DNA from: Pseudomonas entomophila L48
GTDB lineage: Bacteria; Pseudomonadota; Gammaproteobacteria; Pseudomonadales; Pseudomonadaceae
DNA length: 64,000 bases
Assembly (NCBI RefSeq): GCF_000026105.1
Contig: NC_008027.1
Location: 5,724,501 to 5,788,500, forward strand
Reading direction: 5' to 3'
Positions 50,200 to 59,954 of the stretch are shown here, one piece after another. The notes beneath the pieces were generated by a model. The model saw only the letters and a list, made by a program, of their open reading frames with translations, searched no databases and was not told the origin of the DNA. Position 1 is the first letter of the stretch; every line of letters starts with the position of its first letter. The translations under genes were made by a program, and so were the position numbers.

Positions 50200-51609
50200 A
50201 TGACTGAAGTTGCCCTGGATACCGCAACCCCAACCGCACCGTCTGTCATCCGGCTGTTGCTCGATAAACTCGGCGTGGCCTACCGCGAGGTGCCCGATCA
50301 CCCGCAACAGCCTGCCGCCTCTCGGGTGCAGGCAGCCCTGCTCGACGATGAGATCGGCGCCATGCTGGTGCTGTTCCCGCAGAGCCAGCTGCTGGACCTC
50401 AAGCGCTTCGAAGAGCTGACCGGCCGCAACCTCACGGCGGTGCCATTGAAGCGTCTGAACCAGATGCTCGACAAACACCACCTCAAGACCCTGCCGGCCA
50501 TCCCTGCCCTGACCAGCTCACCCTGCCAGTATGAGAAAAGCCTGCTCGACAACGACAAGCTGCTGATCCAGTCCGGCGAAACCGGCGTGCTGCTGGAAAT
50601 TGAACGGGCCGCCTTCCGCAAGCTGCTCGCCAAGGCCAGCGCCAGCACGTTCGGCCAGGAGGTCAAGGACATCCGCCCGAACCTCGACCGTCCGCATGAC
50701 GACTCCCAGGAAATCACCAAGGCGGTGCAAGAGTTCACCGCCCGGCGCATCCAGAAGCGTCTGGAAGAGACCATCGAGATCCCGCCACTGGCCGACACCG
50801 CGCAGAAGATCATCAAGCTGCGCGTCGACCCCGATGCGAGCATCGACGACATCACTGGCGTGGTGGAAACCGACCCGGCCCTGGCCGCCCAGGTGGTCAG
50901 CTGGGCCGCTTCGCCCTACTACGCCTCGCCCGGCAAGATCCGTTCGGTGGAAGACGCCATCGTCCGTGTGCTGGGCTTTGACCTGGTGATCAACCTCGCC
51001 CTGGGCCTGGCCCTGGGCAAGACCCTGAGCCTGCCCAAGGATCATCCGCAGCAGGCCACACCGTACTGGCAGCAGTCGATCTACACCGCAGCGGTGATCG
51101 AAGGCCTGACCCGTGCCATGCCACGTGCCGAGCGCCCGGAGGCCGGCTTGACCTACCTGGCCGGGCTACTGCACAACTTCGGTTACTTGCTGCTGGCCCA
51201 CGTGTTCCCGCCACACTTCTCGCTGATCTGCCGCCATCTGGAGGTTAACCCGCACCTGTGCCACAGCTATGTGGAGCAGCACTTGCTGGGGATCAGCCGC
51301 GAGCAGATCGGTGCCTGGTTGATGAAGCTGTGGGACATGCCCGATGAGCTGACCACCGCGCTGCGCTTCCAGCACGACCCGTCCTACGACGGCGAACACG
51401 CGGCGTTCCCCAACCTGGTGTGCCTGGCCATCCGCCTGCTGCGCACCCGGGGGATCGGTTCGGGGCCGCAGGACGATATCCCTGAAGCGCTGCTCGAGCG
51501 CCTCGGGCTGACCCGTGAAAAGGCCGAAGAAGTGGTGAACAAGGTGCTGGAGGCCGAAGCGTTGCTGCGTGAGCTGGCTTCGCAGTTCCACGTGCCGCAT
51601 TCGCATTAA
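50200..51609 (+). CDS. YbaK-like plus HDOD domain protein
   Basis: The 469-aa protein has an N-terminal aminoacyl-tRNA deacylase-like (YbaK/ProX) domain at about residues 14-155. An HDOD domain follows at about 185-400 (IPPLADTAQKIIKLRVDP, AGLLHNFGYLLLAHVFP). HDOD proteins often act in signalling or motility control. It stands alone before a composite REP. Whether the YbaK part is catalytic cannot be told. Confidence 0.83.
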   Translation: MTEVALDTATPTAPSVIRLLLDKLGVAYREVPDHPQQPAASRVQAALLDDEIGAMLVLFPQSQLLDLKRFEELTGRNLTAVPLKRLNQMLDKHHLKTLPAIPALTSSPCQYEKSLLDNDKLLIQSGETGVLLEIERAAFRKLLAKASASTFGQEVKDIRPNLDRPHDDSQEITKAVQEFTARRIQKRLEETIEIPPLADTAQKIIKLRVDPDASIDDITGVVETDPALAAQVVSWAASPYYASPGKIRSVEDAIVRVLGFDLVINLALGLALGKTLSLPKDHPQQATPYWQQSIYTAAVIEGLTRAMPRAERPEAGLTYLAGLLHNFGYLLLAHVFPPHFSLICRHLEVNPHLCHSYVEQHLLGISREQIGAWLMKLWDMPDELTTALRFQHDPSYDGEHAAFPNLVCLAIRLLRTRGIGSGPQDDIPEALLERLGLTREKAEEVVNKVLEAEALLRELASQFHVPHSH

Positions 51610-51615
51610 GACCGC

Positions 51616-51700
51616 TTGTAGGAGCGGCTTCAGCCGCGATCACCCGCGAAGCGGGTGCCAGAAACCGCGGTGCCTGCATCGCGGCAAAAGCCGCTCCTAC
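51616..51700. repeat. Composite REP module (inverted orientation)
   Basis: The same module as at 3231 and 60997, read in reverse, with internal hairpin CACCCGCGAAGCGGGTG. It supplies the TAG stop of the SCP2-like gene. Confidence 0.85.
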
Positions 51701-52071
51701 GCTTTCTTCTTCGGTTTCAGGTACTTCATCAAGCCCTGGAACCAGATCACCAGCGCCGGGTTGCCCTTGATCTGGATGCTCTTGTCCTGAATCCCCTGCA
51801 TGAACGCCAGTTGCTTGTTGCCTGCCTGCAACGTGGCGAAGCCGTAGGCGGCGTCCTTGAAGGCGATGGCAAACGCCGGCTGCGGGTGCAGGCCACCCTT
51901 GCTGCTGATGCGCTGGCCACTGACGATGAAGTGTCGGGCAACCTTGCCGTCGAGCGTTTGCATCTGGAAGACCAGATCCTTGTCCTGCAGCTGCTGCTGG
52001 AACGCCGGGTTGTTGCGGCTGGCCTTGGCCATCAGCAAGCCCATGGCCCAGAGAAGAAAACGAAACTTCAT
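51697..52071 (-). CDS. Small SCP2-like domain protein
   Basis: The 124-aa protein resembles the SCP2 sterol-carrier fold: paired segments around FAIAFKDAAYGFATLQAGN and a C-terminal NPALVIWFQGLMKYLKP. The start is the ATG at 52071 with GAGGGG upstream. The N-terminal MKFRFLLWAMGLLMAKASR is hydrophobic and could anchor it to the membrane. The function is unknown; lipid binding is a guess from the fold. The stop is TAG from the adjoining REP. Confidence 0.7.
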   Translation of the reverse strand: MKFRFLLWAMGLLMAKASRNNPAFQQQLQDKDLVFQMQTLDGKVARHFIVSGQRISSKGGLHPQPAFAIAFKDAAYGFATLQAGNKQLAFMQGIQDKSIQIKGNPALVIWFQGLMKYLKPKKKA

Positions 52072-52166
52072 CAACGCCCCTCGAATGAAAAATGACTGAG
52101 GCGCGCAGTTTATCCGTTTACTGCCCTATTTATGCAAGTTCGCCGCATTTGGTTACCAGAAACGCA

Positions 52167-52188
52167 ACGGGCGCCTCTCGGCGCCCGT
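52167..52188 (-). terminator. Terminator after hupA
   Basis: ACGGGCGCC/GGCGCCCGT stem with a 4-nt loop, followed on the minus strand by a moderate T-rich run, 17 bp after the hupA stop. Confidence 0.75.
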
Positions 52189-52204
52189 CAGGATGACCTG
52201 CAAA

Positions 52205-52501
52205 TCACTTTTTCTTGGCGGGCTTGGCCGGGGCGTTGACGCTGTCGCGCAGGTTCTTGCCCGGCTTGAAGGCAACGGTGTTGCTGGCCTTGATCTTGAC
52301 CGGCTGACCGGTCTGAGGGTTCTTGCCGGTGCGGGCGCCACGGTGGCGTTTTTCGAAGGTGCCGAAACCGACCAGGGTGACGGTGTCCTTGTCGAGCGCG
52401 CCGGTGATGCTATCGAGAATCGCGTTCAGGACAATATTGGCCTTTTCCTTGGTCAGATCGGCCTTTTCGGCGATGACGGCGGCGAGTTCTGGTTTACGCA
52501 T
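52205..52501 (-). CDS. hupA: DNA-binding protein HU
   Basis: The 98-aa HU protein bends and compacts DNA. MRKPELAAVIAEKADLTKEK and GFGTFEKRHRGARTGKNPQT are the dimer core and DNA-arm regions. It is longer than the usual 90 aa because of a lysine-rich tail ending PAKPAKKK, as in other Pseudomonas HupA. AGAGG precedes the ATG at 52501. Confidence 0.95.
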   Translation of the reverse strand: MRKPELAAVIAEKADLTKEKANIVLNAILDSITGALDKDTVTLVGFGTFEKRHRGARTGKNPQTGQPVKIKASNTVAFKPGKNLRDSVNAPAKPAKKK

Positions 52502-52688
52502 AGTGAAGCCTCTTTGACGGAATTCTTGTTGTTATGCCGTGCTGCCGAAGGAAGCAGCGCTCAAGGCACCGCAGGCTCTAGTCTGCGGTAGACGCCAGTG
52601 AGAATGGCACGCCGTCCGGGGCCGCGCCAGTGTCTGGGCGGCCATTGTCGCGGCAAGAACAGGATAAATCCGACAGAACGCCCGCTAT

Positions 52689-53837
52689 TTACGCCATCAG
52701 GGCTGGCAACTGCTTGTTCAGCGCCAGTTTCTCCATCACCGCCCCCCCGGTCAGCGCGTAGCCCAGCAACTGGCCATCTGCACCGTGGCAGAGCACCTTG
52801 AGGTCAGCGCCCTGGCCTTCCACTTGCCAGGTTCCCTCGTGGCCATGGGGCGGCGGCGAGACCACCAAGGGGCAGGCCGGGGTCTTCACGGTGACCGGCA
52901 TCGGGCCATAACTGACCGTGGTCGGATTGCCGGCCAGGGTTTGGGCCAGGGCGCGGGCACAGGTCATCAGCGGCATGACATACAGCAGGTTGATGCCCTC
53001 GACCTCGGCACAGTCGCCCAGGGCGAAGATGTTGGCGTGGGAAGTGCGCAACTGGCGATCGACCACCACGCCACGGTTGACCTGCAGGCCTGCGGCGGCG
53101 GCCAGATCGGTACGCGGGCGTAGGCCGATCGCCGAGACCACCAGGTCGCAGGCGATCACGCGGCCATCGGACAAGTGCGCCTCAAGTGCCTCCCCGGCAT
53201 GCTGCAGGCGAGTGAGCACGGGGCCCAGGTGGAAGCGCACGCCCAGCCCTTCGAGGCCGGCCTGCACGGCGGCGGCGGCGGCCGGGTGCAGCAGAGTTGG
53301 CATCACCTGCTCACATGGGGCGACGACCTCGCACTGCAAACCGCCCAAGGTCAGGTCGTTGGCGAATTCGCAGCCGATCAGACCGGCCCCCAGGATCAGC
53401 ACCCGCTGCTTGCCAGAGGCGGCAGCACGGAAACGCGCGTAATCTTCGAGGTCGTTGATCGGGAAAATCAGCTCGCCAGCGTCGCCTTCGACCGGCACCT
53501 GCACGGTTTGCGCGCCCCAGGCCAGCACCAGGTCGCGGTACTCGACCGCTTCCTCGCCGATCCACAGGCGCTTGTGGCCCGGGTCGATGCCACTGATACG
53601 GGTGTGGGTGCGAATCTCGGCCTTGAGCTGCTCGGCCATGGCGCCGGGCTCGGCCATGCACAGGCCATCGGCATCCTTCTGCTTGGCGAAGCCGGTCGAG
53701 AGCATGGGCTTGGAGTAGGAACGACCGTCGTCGGCGGTGATCAGCAACAGAGGCGTCTCGCCGTCGAGCTTGCGAAACTCTCGCGCCAGGTTGTAGCCGG
53801 CCAGGCCGGTACCGATGATCACCACGGGGGACGTCAT
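52689..53837 (-). CDS. Rubredoxin--NAD(+) reductase
   Basis: The 382-aa FAD/NAD(P) oxidoreductase transfers electrons from NADH to rubredoxin. N-terminal FAD motif [20 protein letters not shown], the central [20 protein letters not shown] for NAD, and the late FALGDCAEV are present. It lies 33 bp after the rubredoxin gene on the same strand, a pairing seen with RubA/RubB. The terminal acceptor in this strain is unknown. Confidence 0.92.
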   Translation of the reverse strand: MTSPVVIIGTGLAGYNLAREFRKLDGETPLLLITADDGRSYSKPMLSTGFAKQKDADGLCMAEPGAMAEQLKAEIRTHTRISGIDPGHKRLWIGEEAVEYRDLVLAWGAQTVQVPVEGDAGELIFPINDLEDYARFRAAASGKQRVLILGAGLIGCEFANDLTLGGLQCEVVAPCEQVMPTLLHPAAAAAVQAGLEGLGVRFHLGPVLTRLQHAGEALEAHLSDGRVIACDLVVSAIGLRPRTDLAAAAGLQVNRGVVVDRQLRTSHANIFALGDCAEVEGINLLYVMPLMTCARALAQTLAGNPTTVSYGPMPVTVKTPACPLVVSPPPHGHEGTWQVEGQGADLKVLCHGADGQLLGYALTGGAVMEKLALNKQLPALMA

Positions 53838-53870
53838 GCCGTTTCTTCCTTGTTCAGGTCAGGGGTTCGA

Positions 53871-54038
53871 TCAGCCGATGGCGATCATTTCGAAGTCGCT
53901 CTTGCCTACGCCACAGTCGGGGCACAGCCAGTCTTCCGGCACATCTTCCCAGCGGGTGCCCGGGGCGATGCCGTCGTCCGGCCAGCCTTCGGCCTCGTCA
54001 TAGATCAGGCCACAGACAATGCATTGCCATTTTTTCAT
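53871..54038 (-). CDS. Rubredoxin
   Basis: The 55-aa protein has the Fe(Cys)4 set C6, C9, C39 and C42 (CIVCG and CPDCG). AGGAAAAGC precedes the ATG. It is likely the electron carrier for the reductase encoded next to it. Confidence 0.95.
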   Translation of the reverse strand: MKKWQCIVCGLIYDEAEGWPDDGIAPGTRWEDVPEDWLCPDCGVGKSDFEMIAIG

Positions 54039-54083
54039 TTACTGCTTTTCCTCGGTCAGGCCTTTCTGGTGCGTTGCCGCTGA

Positions 54084-54178
54084 CGGCCTCTTCATGGGCA
54101 AGCCCGCTCCTACAGGGGACGCGCAGTTCCCGAAGGCTGCGCTGTACTAGTAGGAGCGGGCTTGCCCGCGAAGGGGCC
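54084..54178. repeat. REP pair, inverted
   Basis: Copies with stem GGGCTTGCCC (54084-54116 and 54150-54178) lie between the rubredoxin and ubiC genes, divergent in transcription. The remainder of 54039-54286 shows no gene. Confidence 0.8.
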
Positions 54179-54286
54179 ACCGCGCAATTCGTGTGGGCTT
54201 TGTACTGGCCCTGCCAGCAGTATGCAAGCAGTCGGGGCAAACATGCTAAGCTCGCCGCCTCTCTGGCCTGTATCAAGCATACCCAC

Positions 54287-54844
54287 GTGCCGTACGAAAC
54301 CCCGCAAGCAGCCGCTGTCGCGTGGCTGCCGTATTCACAGCTGGCGACCACCCTCGACCAGCCGACGCTCGACTGGCTGTTCGACGAGGGCTCCCTCACC
54401 CGCCGCCTGACCCGCCTCTCCCACGACCACTTCAGCGTCACGCCCCTGTTCGAGGGCTGGCAACCGCTGCGCGACGACGAGTGCGCCGCCCTGGGCCTGG
54501 CGCCCGGCGAGGAAGGCTGGGTGCGTGAAGTCTACCTGCGTGGCCATGACCAGCCCTGGGTGTTCGCCCGCAGCGTGGCCGGGCGCAGCGTGCTGGAGCG
54601 CGGCGGCCTCGACCTGGAGACCCTGGGCACGCGTTCGCTGGGCGAGCTACTGTTCTGCGACCAGGCGTTCATCCGCCACCCCCTCGAGGCCTGCCGTTAT
54701 CCACAAACCTGGTTGCCCACCAAAGTGGCCCATGAAGGGTTGTGGGGGCGGCGCTCGCGCTTCGAGCGCAGCGGCCTTGACCTGCTGGTGGCCGAGGTGT
54801 TCCTGCCAGCGCTCTGGCAAGCGGCCAAGGAGGAAACCCGCTGA
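54287..54844 (+). CDS. ubiC: Chorismate lyase
   Basis: The 185-aa enzyme makes 4-hydroxybenzoate and pyruvate from chorismate, entering ubiquinone synthesis. The start is a GTG at 54287 ([19 protein letters not shown]); the long upstream open frame would translate the REP. It overlaps ubiA by one base, TGATG, so the two are coupled. Confidence 0.94.
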   Translation: MPYETPQAAAVAWLPYSQLATTLDQPTLDWLFDEGSLTRRLTRLSHDHFSVTPLFEGWQPLRDDECAALGLAPGEEGWVREVYLRGHDQPWVFARSVAGRSVLERGGLDLETLGTRSLGELLFCDQAFIRHPLEACRYPQTWLPTKVAHEGLWGRRSRFERSGLDLLVAEVFLPALWQAAKEETR

Positions 54845-55734
54845 TGTACCTGCAACTGCTCAAGTCGCTCAACCGCCTGCATCCTCGGGCTTGGGACTTC
54901 GTCCAGCTGAGCCGCATGGACCGGCCGATCGGCATCTACCTGCTGCTGTGGCCGACGCTGGTGGCGGTGTGGATCGCCGGCAACGGTTCGCCCAGCCTGA
55001 AGAACGTGCTGATCTTTGCCCTGGGCGTGGTGCTGATGCGCGCCGCCGGCTGCTGCATCAACGACTTCGCCGACCGCAAGGTGGACGGCCACGTCAAGCG
55101 CACCGCCGACCGACCGCTGGCCAGTGGCCGGGTCAAGCCACGCGAGGCCGTGATGCTGTTCGCCCTGTTGGTGGGGGTGAGCTTCCTGCTGGTGCTGTGC
55201 ACCAACGCCACGACCGTGTGGCTGTCGTTCGGCGCCGTGGCCCTGGCATTCTGCTACCCGTTCATGAAGCGCTACACCTACTACCCGCAGGTGGTGCTGG
55301 GCGCGGCCTATTCCTGGGGCATCCCCATGGCCTTCACCGCCGCGGGCGGCGAGCTGCCGGCCAGCGCCTGGCTGCTGTACATCGCCAATCTGCTGTGGAC
55401 GGTGGGCTATGACACCTACTACGCCATGGTCGACCGCGACGATGACCTGAAGATCGGGGTGAAGTCCACGGCAATCCTGTTTGGTGAAGCCGACCGGGTG
55501 ATCATCCTGACCTTGCAGCTGCTGTCGCTGGGCTGCCTGCTGCTGGCGGGCAATCGCTTCGACCTGGGCGGCTGGTACCACTTGGGGTTGTTGGCGGCAG
55601 CTGCGTGTTTTGCCTGGGAATTCTGGTCGACGCGCAAGCTGGACCGCGAATCGTGCTTCAAGGCGTTCCTGCACAACCATTGGGCGGGGATGCTGATCTT
55701 CATCGGGGTGGTACTGGATTACGCCTTGCGGTGA
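54844..55734 (+). CDS. ubiA: 4-Hydroxybenzoate polyprenyltransferase
   Basis: The 296-aa membrane enzyme attaches the polyprenyl chain to 4-hydroxybenzoate. It has UbiA Asp-rich motifs [19 protein letters not shown] and [17 protein letters not shown] and about eight to nine helices. It overlaps ubiC by one base. Confidence 0.96.
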   Translation: MYLQLLKSLNRLHPRAWDFVQLSRMDRPIGIYLLLWPTLVAVWIAGNGSPSLKNVLIFALGVVLMRAAGCCINDFADRKVDGHVKRTADRPLASGRVKPREAVMLFALLVGVSFLLVLCTNATTVWLSFGAVALAFCYPFMKRYTYYPQVVLGAAYSWGIPMAFTAAGGELPASAWLLYIANLLWTVGYDTYYAMVDRDDDLKIGVKSTAILFGEADRVIILTLQLLSLGCLLLAGNRFDLGGWYHLGLLAAAACFAWEFWSTRKLDRESCFKAFLHNHWAGMLIFIGVVLDYALR

Positions 55735-55740
55735 CGGCAC

Positions 55741-55817
55741 CGGCCTCGTTCGCCGGCAAGCCGGCTCCTACAGGTGTTGTGCGTGACCTTGTAGGAGCCG
55801 GCTTGCCGGCGAACGGG
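55741..55817. repeat. REP pair, inverted
   Basis: Copies at 55741-55773 and 55789-55817 lie between convergent ubiA and the COG4315 gene. Confidence 0.85.
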
Positions 55818-55828
55818 GCATCACTGGC

Positions 55829-56197
55829 TCAGGGCTTGGCCACGTGCCAGACGTCTTTCATGCCATCGCCGGTCATGTCCCCGGCTTTCTTGTCCTTGAC
55901 GAAGGTGTACAGCGGCTTGCCGTCGTAGGCCCACTGCATGGAACCATCGTCACGCTTGATCTGCGACCACTTTCCCTCAGCCTTCTCACCTTCATCCGCC
56001 TTCAGCGGCGGCCAGTTGCTGGCGCAGTCGCCATTGCACATCGACTTGCCACCGGCATCCTTGTCGAAGGTGTACAGCGTCATGCCGTTTTGATCGACCC
56101 ACATGCCGTCTTTTTCCATGGCGTGATGAGCCGACGCCACCCCCGGCACTGCCAGCGCAGCGCAAAGGGCCATCCAGCTCAGCGTATGTCGTGTCAT
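55829..56197 (-). CDS. COG4315-like secreted protein
   Basis: The 122-aa precursor has a signal (MTRHTLSWMALCAALAVPGVASA) and two related segments: WVDQNGMTLYTFDKD with CNGDCASNWPPL, and WAYDGKPLYTFVKD. This is the repeat pattern of COG4315 proteins, whose function is not established. The Cys pair may form a disulfide. The ATG at 56197 has a weak GGTGATT site; 56209 is an alternative. Confidence 0.75.
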   Translation of the reverse strand: MTRHTLSWMALCAALAVPGVASAHHAMEKDGMWVDQNGMTLYTFDKDAGGKSMCNGDCASNWPPLKADEGEKAEGKWSQIKRDDGSMQWAYDGKPLYTFVKDKKAGDMTGDGMKDVWHVAKP

Positions 56198-56300
56198 TGG
56201 AATCACCATTGTTTCGGGGGTTCGGAGGGGTTCAGCCGCCGCCCGGGCGGCCCAATGAAGCCTAGTCCAGTCACGCAATGTCGCCAGAACGGCCAACACC

Positions 56301-56318
56301 CTGTCACACAGCTGCAAT
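56301..56318 (+). promoter_or_regulatory. Pho box upstream of phoB
   Basis: CTGTCAC-ACAG-CTGCAAT matches the 7-4-7 Pho box (CTGTCAT repeated with a 4-bp gap), with a TATCTA-like -10 near 56327. It indicates phosphate-starvation autoregulation of phoBR. Confidence 0.65.
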
Positions 56319-56372
56319 AATTCCGTTATCTAATGCGGGCCAAGACACCGTTCCTGGGAGAGGTAATTGAGC

Positions 56373-57062
56373 ATGGTTGGCAGAAACATTCTGATCGTCG
56401 ACGACGAAGCGCCTATCCGCGAGATGATCGCCGTTGCATTGGAAATGGCCGGCTATGACTGCCTCGAGGCCGAGAACTCGCAACAGGCCCACGCGATCAT
56501 CGTCGACCGCAAGCCGGACCTGATCCTGCTCGACTGGATGCTCCCGGGCACCTCGGGCATCGAGCTGGCCCGCCGCCTCAAGCGCGACGAGCTGACCGGC
56601 GACATCCCGATCATCATGCTCACCGCCAAGGGCGAAGAGGACAACAAGATCCAGGGCCTGGAAGTCGGCGCCGACGACTACATCACCAAGCCGTTCTCCC
56701 CTCGCGAGCTGGTGGCCCGGCTCAAGGCCGTGCTGCGCCGCACCGGCCCGAGCGACAGCGAGGCGCCGATCGAAGTTGGCGGCCTGCTGCTCGACCCGAT
56801 CAGCCATCGCGTGACCATCGACGGTCGCCCGGCCGAGATGGGTCCCACCGAATACCGCCTGCTGCAGTTCTTCATGACCCACCAGGAGCGCGCCTACACC
56901 CGCGGCCAACTGCTCGACCAGGTCTGGGGCGGCAACGTCTACGTCGAGGAGCGCACCGTCGACGTGCACATCCGTCGCCTGCGCAAGGCGCTGGGTGAAG
57001 CCTACGAAAATCTGGTACAAACCGTCCGCGGCACCGGCTACCGCTTCTCGACCAAGAGCTGA
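56373..57062 (+). CDS. phoB: Phosphate regulon response regulator PhoB
   Basis: The 229-aa OmpR-type regulator has a receiver (phosphorylated Asp about residue 54, [10 protein letters not shown]) and a winged-helix DNA-binding domain ([16 protein letters not shown]). The start is the ATG at 56373; an in-frame TTG at 56367 lacks spacing for the ribosome site. It is controlled by the Pho box upstream and followed by phoR. Confidence 0.97.
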   Translation: MVGRNILIVDDEAPIREMIAVALEMAGYDCLEAENSQQAHAIIVDRKPDLILLDWMLPGTSGIELARRLKRDELTGDIPIIMLTAKGEEDNKIQGLEVGADDYITKPFSPRELVARLKAVLRRTGPSDSEAPIEVGGLLLDPISHRVTIDGRPAEMGPTEYRLLQFFMTHQERAYTRGQLLDQVWGGNVYVEERTVDVHIRRLRKALGEAYENLVQTVRGTGYRFSTKS

Positions 57063-57097
57063 TCGAGCCCGAGCATCCGCTGTACAAGGACTGTCAA

Positions 57098-58405
57098 TTG
57101 AACCCGAACTGGCACGCGACCCTGATTCGCCACATGCTCCTGCTGATCACCGCCTGCCTGATCGGCGGGCTGGTCAGCGGCTACTACGGCTGGAGCCTGG
57201 CCATCGGCCTGGCGTTCTACCTGGGCTGGACACTCAAGCAATTGCTGCGCCTGCACGACTGGCTGCGCAACCACCAGCCCGACGAAGCCCCGCCTGACGG
57301 CTACGGCTTGTGGGGCGAGGTGTTCGACAGCATCTACCACCTGCAACGCCGCGACCAGCGCGTGCGTGGCCGCCTGCAGGCGGTGATCGACCGGGTCCAG
57401 GAGTCCACCGCGGCCCTGCGCGACGCGGTGATCATGCTCGACAGCGACGGCAACCTGGAATGGTGGAACCGCGCCGCCGAAACGCTGCTGGGCTTCAAGA
57501 CCCCACAGGACGGCGGCCAACCGGTGACCAACCTGGTGCGCCACCCCCGGTTCAAGGAGTACTTCGAGTCGGAGAACTACGCCGAGCCGCTGGAGATCCC
57601 CTCCCCGATCAACGACCGCCTGCGGGTGCAGCTGCACCTGACCCGCTACGGCAACAACGAGCACCTGATGCTGGTGCGCGACGTCACCCGCATTCACCAG
57701 CTCGAGCAGATGCGCAAGGACTTCGTCGCCAACGTCTCCCACGAGCTGCGCACGCCGTTGACGGTGATCACCGGCTACCTGGAGACGCTGCTGGACAACG
57801 TCGAGGACGTGAACCCGCGCTGGAGCCGCGCCTTGCAGCAGATGAGCGCGCAAGGTTCGCGCATGCAGACTCTGCTCAACGACCTGCTGCTGCTGGCCAA
57901 GCTCGAAGCCACCGACTATCCGTCGGACAACCAGCCGGTGCTGGTCGACACCCTGCTCAGCGCCATCAAGAACGACGCCCAGGCCCTGTCCGGCCCCCGC
58001 AACCAGCGCATCACCCTTGAAGCCGCGCCCGGCATTCGCCTGAAGGGCAGCGAGTCGGAGCTGCGCAGCGCGTTTTCCAACCTGGTGTTCAACGCGGTCA
58101 AGTACACCCAGGACGAAGGCAACATCCGTATCCGCTGGTGGGCCGACGAACAGGGCGCGCACCTGTCGGTGCAGGACTCGGGGGTGGGCATCGAGGCCAA
58201 GCACCTGCCACGCCTGACCGAGCGCTTCTACCGGGTCGACTCCAGCCGCGCCTCCAACACTGGCGGCACCGGGCTGGGCCTGGCGATCGTCAAGCACGTG
58301 CTGATGCGCCATCGCGGGCGCCTGGAGATCAGCAGCGTGCCGGGGCATGGCAGCACCTTTACCTGTCACTTTGCGCCGGCACAATTGGCGGTGAGCAAAG
58401 GTTGA
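57098..58405 (+). CDS. phoR: Phosphate regulon sensor kinase PhoR
   Basis: The 435-aa histidine kinase has an N-terminal membrane anchor, a PAS domain (about 100-195), phospho-acceptor H215 in NVSHELRTPLT and a C-terminal ATPase domain (NLVFNAVKYT, GTGLGLAIVKH). The start is a TTG at 57098 with AAGGA upstream, 35 bp after phoB. It phosphorylates PhoB under phosphate starvation, restrained by PstB/PhoU. Confidence 0.96.
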   Translation: MNPNWHATLIRHMLLLITACLIGGLVSGYYGWSLAIGLAFYLGWTLKQLLRLHDWLRNHQPDEAPPDGYGLWGEVFDSIYHLQRRDQRVRGRLQAVIDRVQESTAALRDAVIMLDSDGNLEWWNRAAETLLGFKTPQDGGQPVTNLVRHPRFKEYFESENYAEPLEIPSPINDRLRVQLHLTRYGNNEHLMLVRDVTRIHQLEQMRKDFVANVSHELRTPLTVITGYLETLLDNVEDVNPRWSRALQQMSAQGSRMQTLLNDLLLLAKLEATDYPSDNQPVLVDTLLSAIKNDAQALSGPRNQRITLEAAPGIRLKGSESELRSAFSNLVFNAVKYTQDEGNIRIRWWADEQGAHLSVQDSGVGIEAKHLPRLTERFYRVDSSRASNTGGTGLGLAIVKHVLMRHRGRLEISSVPGHGSTFTCHFAPAQLAVSKG

Positions 58406-58411
58406 GATCGC

Positions 58412-58491
58412 CGGGCTGCTTTGCAGCCCATCTGCCGGCAGCCGGCTCCTACCGTAGGCGCCGGTTTGCCGGCGATGGGCGCAAAGTGCCC
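58412..58491. repeat. Degenerate REP-like hairpins after phoR
   Basis: GGGCTGCTTTGCAGCCC, followed by imperfect inverted REP arms, lies directly after the phoR stop. Confidence 0.65.
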
Positions 58492-58509
58492 CAATAAGAC
58501 CACGGCCCT

Positions 58510-58537
58510 TTGCTTTTGCGGCCTCAGCCGCTACATT
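58510..58537 (+). promoter_or_regulatory. Possible promoter between phoR and the CBS-domain gene
   Basis: TTGCTT (58510-58515), 16 bp, TACATT (58532-58537). It lies immediately before a terminator hairpin, which would limit readthrough. Confidence 0.35.
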
Positions 58538-58546
58538 GGATCCCCT

Positions 58547-58573
58547 GTGCCAGCCATCGCTGGCACTTTTTTT
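58547..58573 (+). terminator. Rho-independent terminator upstream of the CBS-domain gene
   Basis: GTGCCAGC/GCTGGCAC stem with a CATC loop, followed by seven or more Ts. It is 141 nt after phoR and 38 nt before the next start codon. Confidence 0.75.
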
Positions 58574-58611
58574 CTTCCTTTCTCAAAGACGGACCCCGTA
58601 AAAACTCCATC

Positions 58612-59952
58612 ATGGACCCTTCCCCTGGTATCAGCCTCACCTCGTTGTTCGCCGATTTCGGCATGATTCTCTTTGCCCTGTTCCTGGTACTGCTCAACGG
58701 CTTCTTCGTGGCCGCCGAGTTCGCCATGGTCAAGCTGCGCTCCACCCGGGTCGAAGCCATCGCCGAGCTGCATGGCTGGCGTGGCAGCATCCTGCGCAAG
58801 GTGCACAACCAGCTCGACGCCTATCTCTCGGCCTGCCAGTTGGGCATCACCCTGGCCTCCCTGGGCCTGGGCTGGGTCGGTGAACCCGCGTTCGCCCACC
58901 TGCTCGAACCGCTGCTGGCCGCCGTGGGCGTGGATACCCCGGAGTTGATCAAGGCGATCTCGTTCTTCGTCGCCTTCTTCGTGATCTCCTACCTGCACAT
59001 CGTGGTCGGCGAACTGGCCCCCAAGTCCTGGGCGATCCGCAAGCCCGAGCTGCTGTCGCTGTGGACCGCCGTGCCGCTGTACCTGTTCTACTGGGCGATG
59101 TACCCGGCCATCTACCTGCTCAACGCCAGCGCCAACACCATCCTGCGCATCGCCGGCCAGGGTGAGCCCGGCCCGCACCACGAGCACCACTACAGCCGCG
59201 AGGAGCTCAAGCTGATCCTGCACTCCAGCCGTGGCCAGGACCCGAGCGACCAGGGCATGCGCGTGCTGGCCTCGGCCGTGGAGATGGGTGAGCTGGAAGT
59301 GGTCGACTGGGCCAACTCCCGCGAGGACATGGTCAGCATCGACGCCCATGCCCCGCTCAAGGAGATCCTGGCGCTGGTGCGCCGGCACAAGTTCAGCCGC
59401 TACCCGCTGTACGACGCCGAGCGCGAGGCGTTCACCGGCCTGCTGCACATCAAGGACCTGCTGCTGGAGCTGGCCGAGCTGGAGCACCTGCCCGAGACCG
59501 TCGACCTCGACGACCTCGCCCGCCCGCTGGAGCGCGTGTCGCGGCACATGCCGCTGGCGCAGTTGCTGGAGCAGTTCCGCAAGGGTGGCGCGCACTTCGT
59601 GCTGGTCGAGGAAGCCGACGGCAAGGTCATCGGCTACCTGACCATGGAAGACGTGCTGGAAGTGCTGGTGGGCGATATCCAGGACGAGCACCGCAAGACC
59701 GAGCGCGGCATCCTCGCCTACCAGCCGGGCAAGCTGCTGGTGCGCGGCGACACGCCGCTGTTCAAGGTCGAGCGCCTGCTGGGCATCGACCTGGACCACA
59801 TCGAGGCGGAAACCCTCGCCGGGCTGATCTACGAGACCCTCAAGCGCGTGCCCGAGGAAGAGGAAGTGCTGGAAGTCGAAGGCCTGCGCATCATCATCAA
59901 GAAGATGAAAGGGCCGAAGATCGTGCTGGCCAAGGTGCTCAAGCTCGATTGA
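58612..59952 (+). CDS. CNNM/CBS-domain membrane protein (CorC/HlyC family)
   Basis: The 446-aa protein has an N-terminal DUF21 membrane domain (FALFLVLLNGFFVAAEFAMV, VVGELAPKSWAI), two CBS domains (about 215-335) and a C-terminal CorC_HlyC domain. Family members are linked to divalent-cation or organic-cation transport; some relatives export polyamines. The specific substrate here is unknown. The start at 58612 lies beyond a promoter-terminator pair, and the ribosome site is weak. Confidence 0.87.
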   Translation: MDPSPGISLTSLFADFGMILFALFLVLLNGFFVAAEFAMVKLRSTRVEAIAELHGWRGSILRKVHNQLDAYLSACQLGITLASLGLGWVGEPAFAHLLEPLLAAVGVDTPELIKAISFFVAFFVISYLHIVVGELAPKSWAIRKPELLSLWTAVPLYLFYWAMYPAIYLLNASANTILRIAGQGEPGPHHEHHYSREELKLILHSSRGQDPSDQGMRVLASAVEMGELEVVDWANSREDMVSIDAHAPLKEILALVRRHKFSRYPLYDAEREAFTGLLHIKDLLLELAELEHLPETVDLDDLARPLERVSRHMPLAQLLEQFRKGGAHFVLVEEADGKVIGYLTMEDVLEVLVGDIQDEHRKTERGILAYQPGKLLVRGDTPLFKVERLLGIDLDHIEAETLAGLIYETLKRVPEEEEVLEVEGLRIIIKKMKGPKIVLAKVLKLD

Positions 59953-59954
59953 GC

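Noticed and set aside
47884..50481. A long minus-strand open frame antisense to recG
   Set aside because: recG has full helicase motifs on the plus strand; the antisense frame has shadow-like composition.
54074..54286. Extended N-terminus for ubiC
   Set aside because: It would translate the REP elements; the GTG at 54287 begins the conserved sequence.
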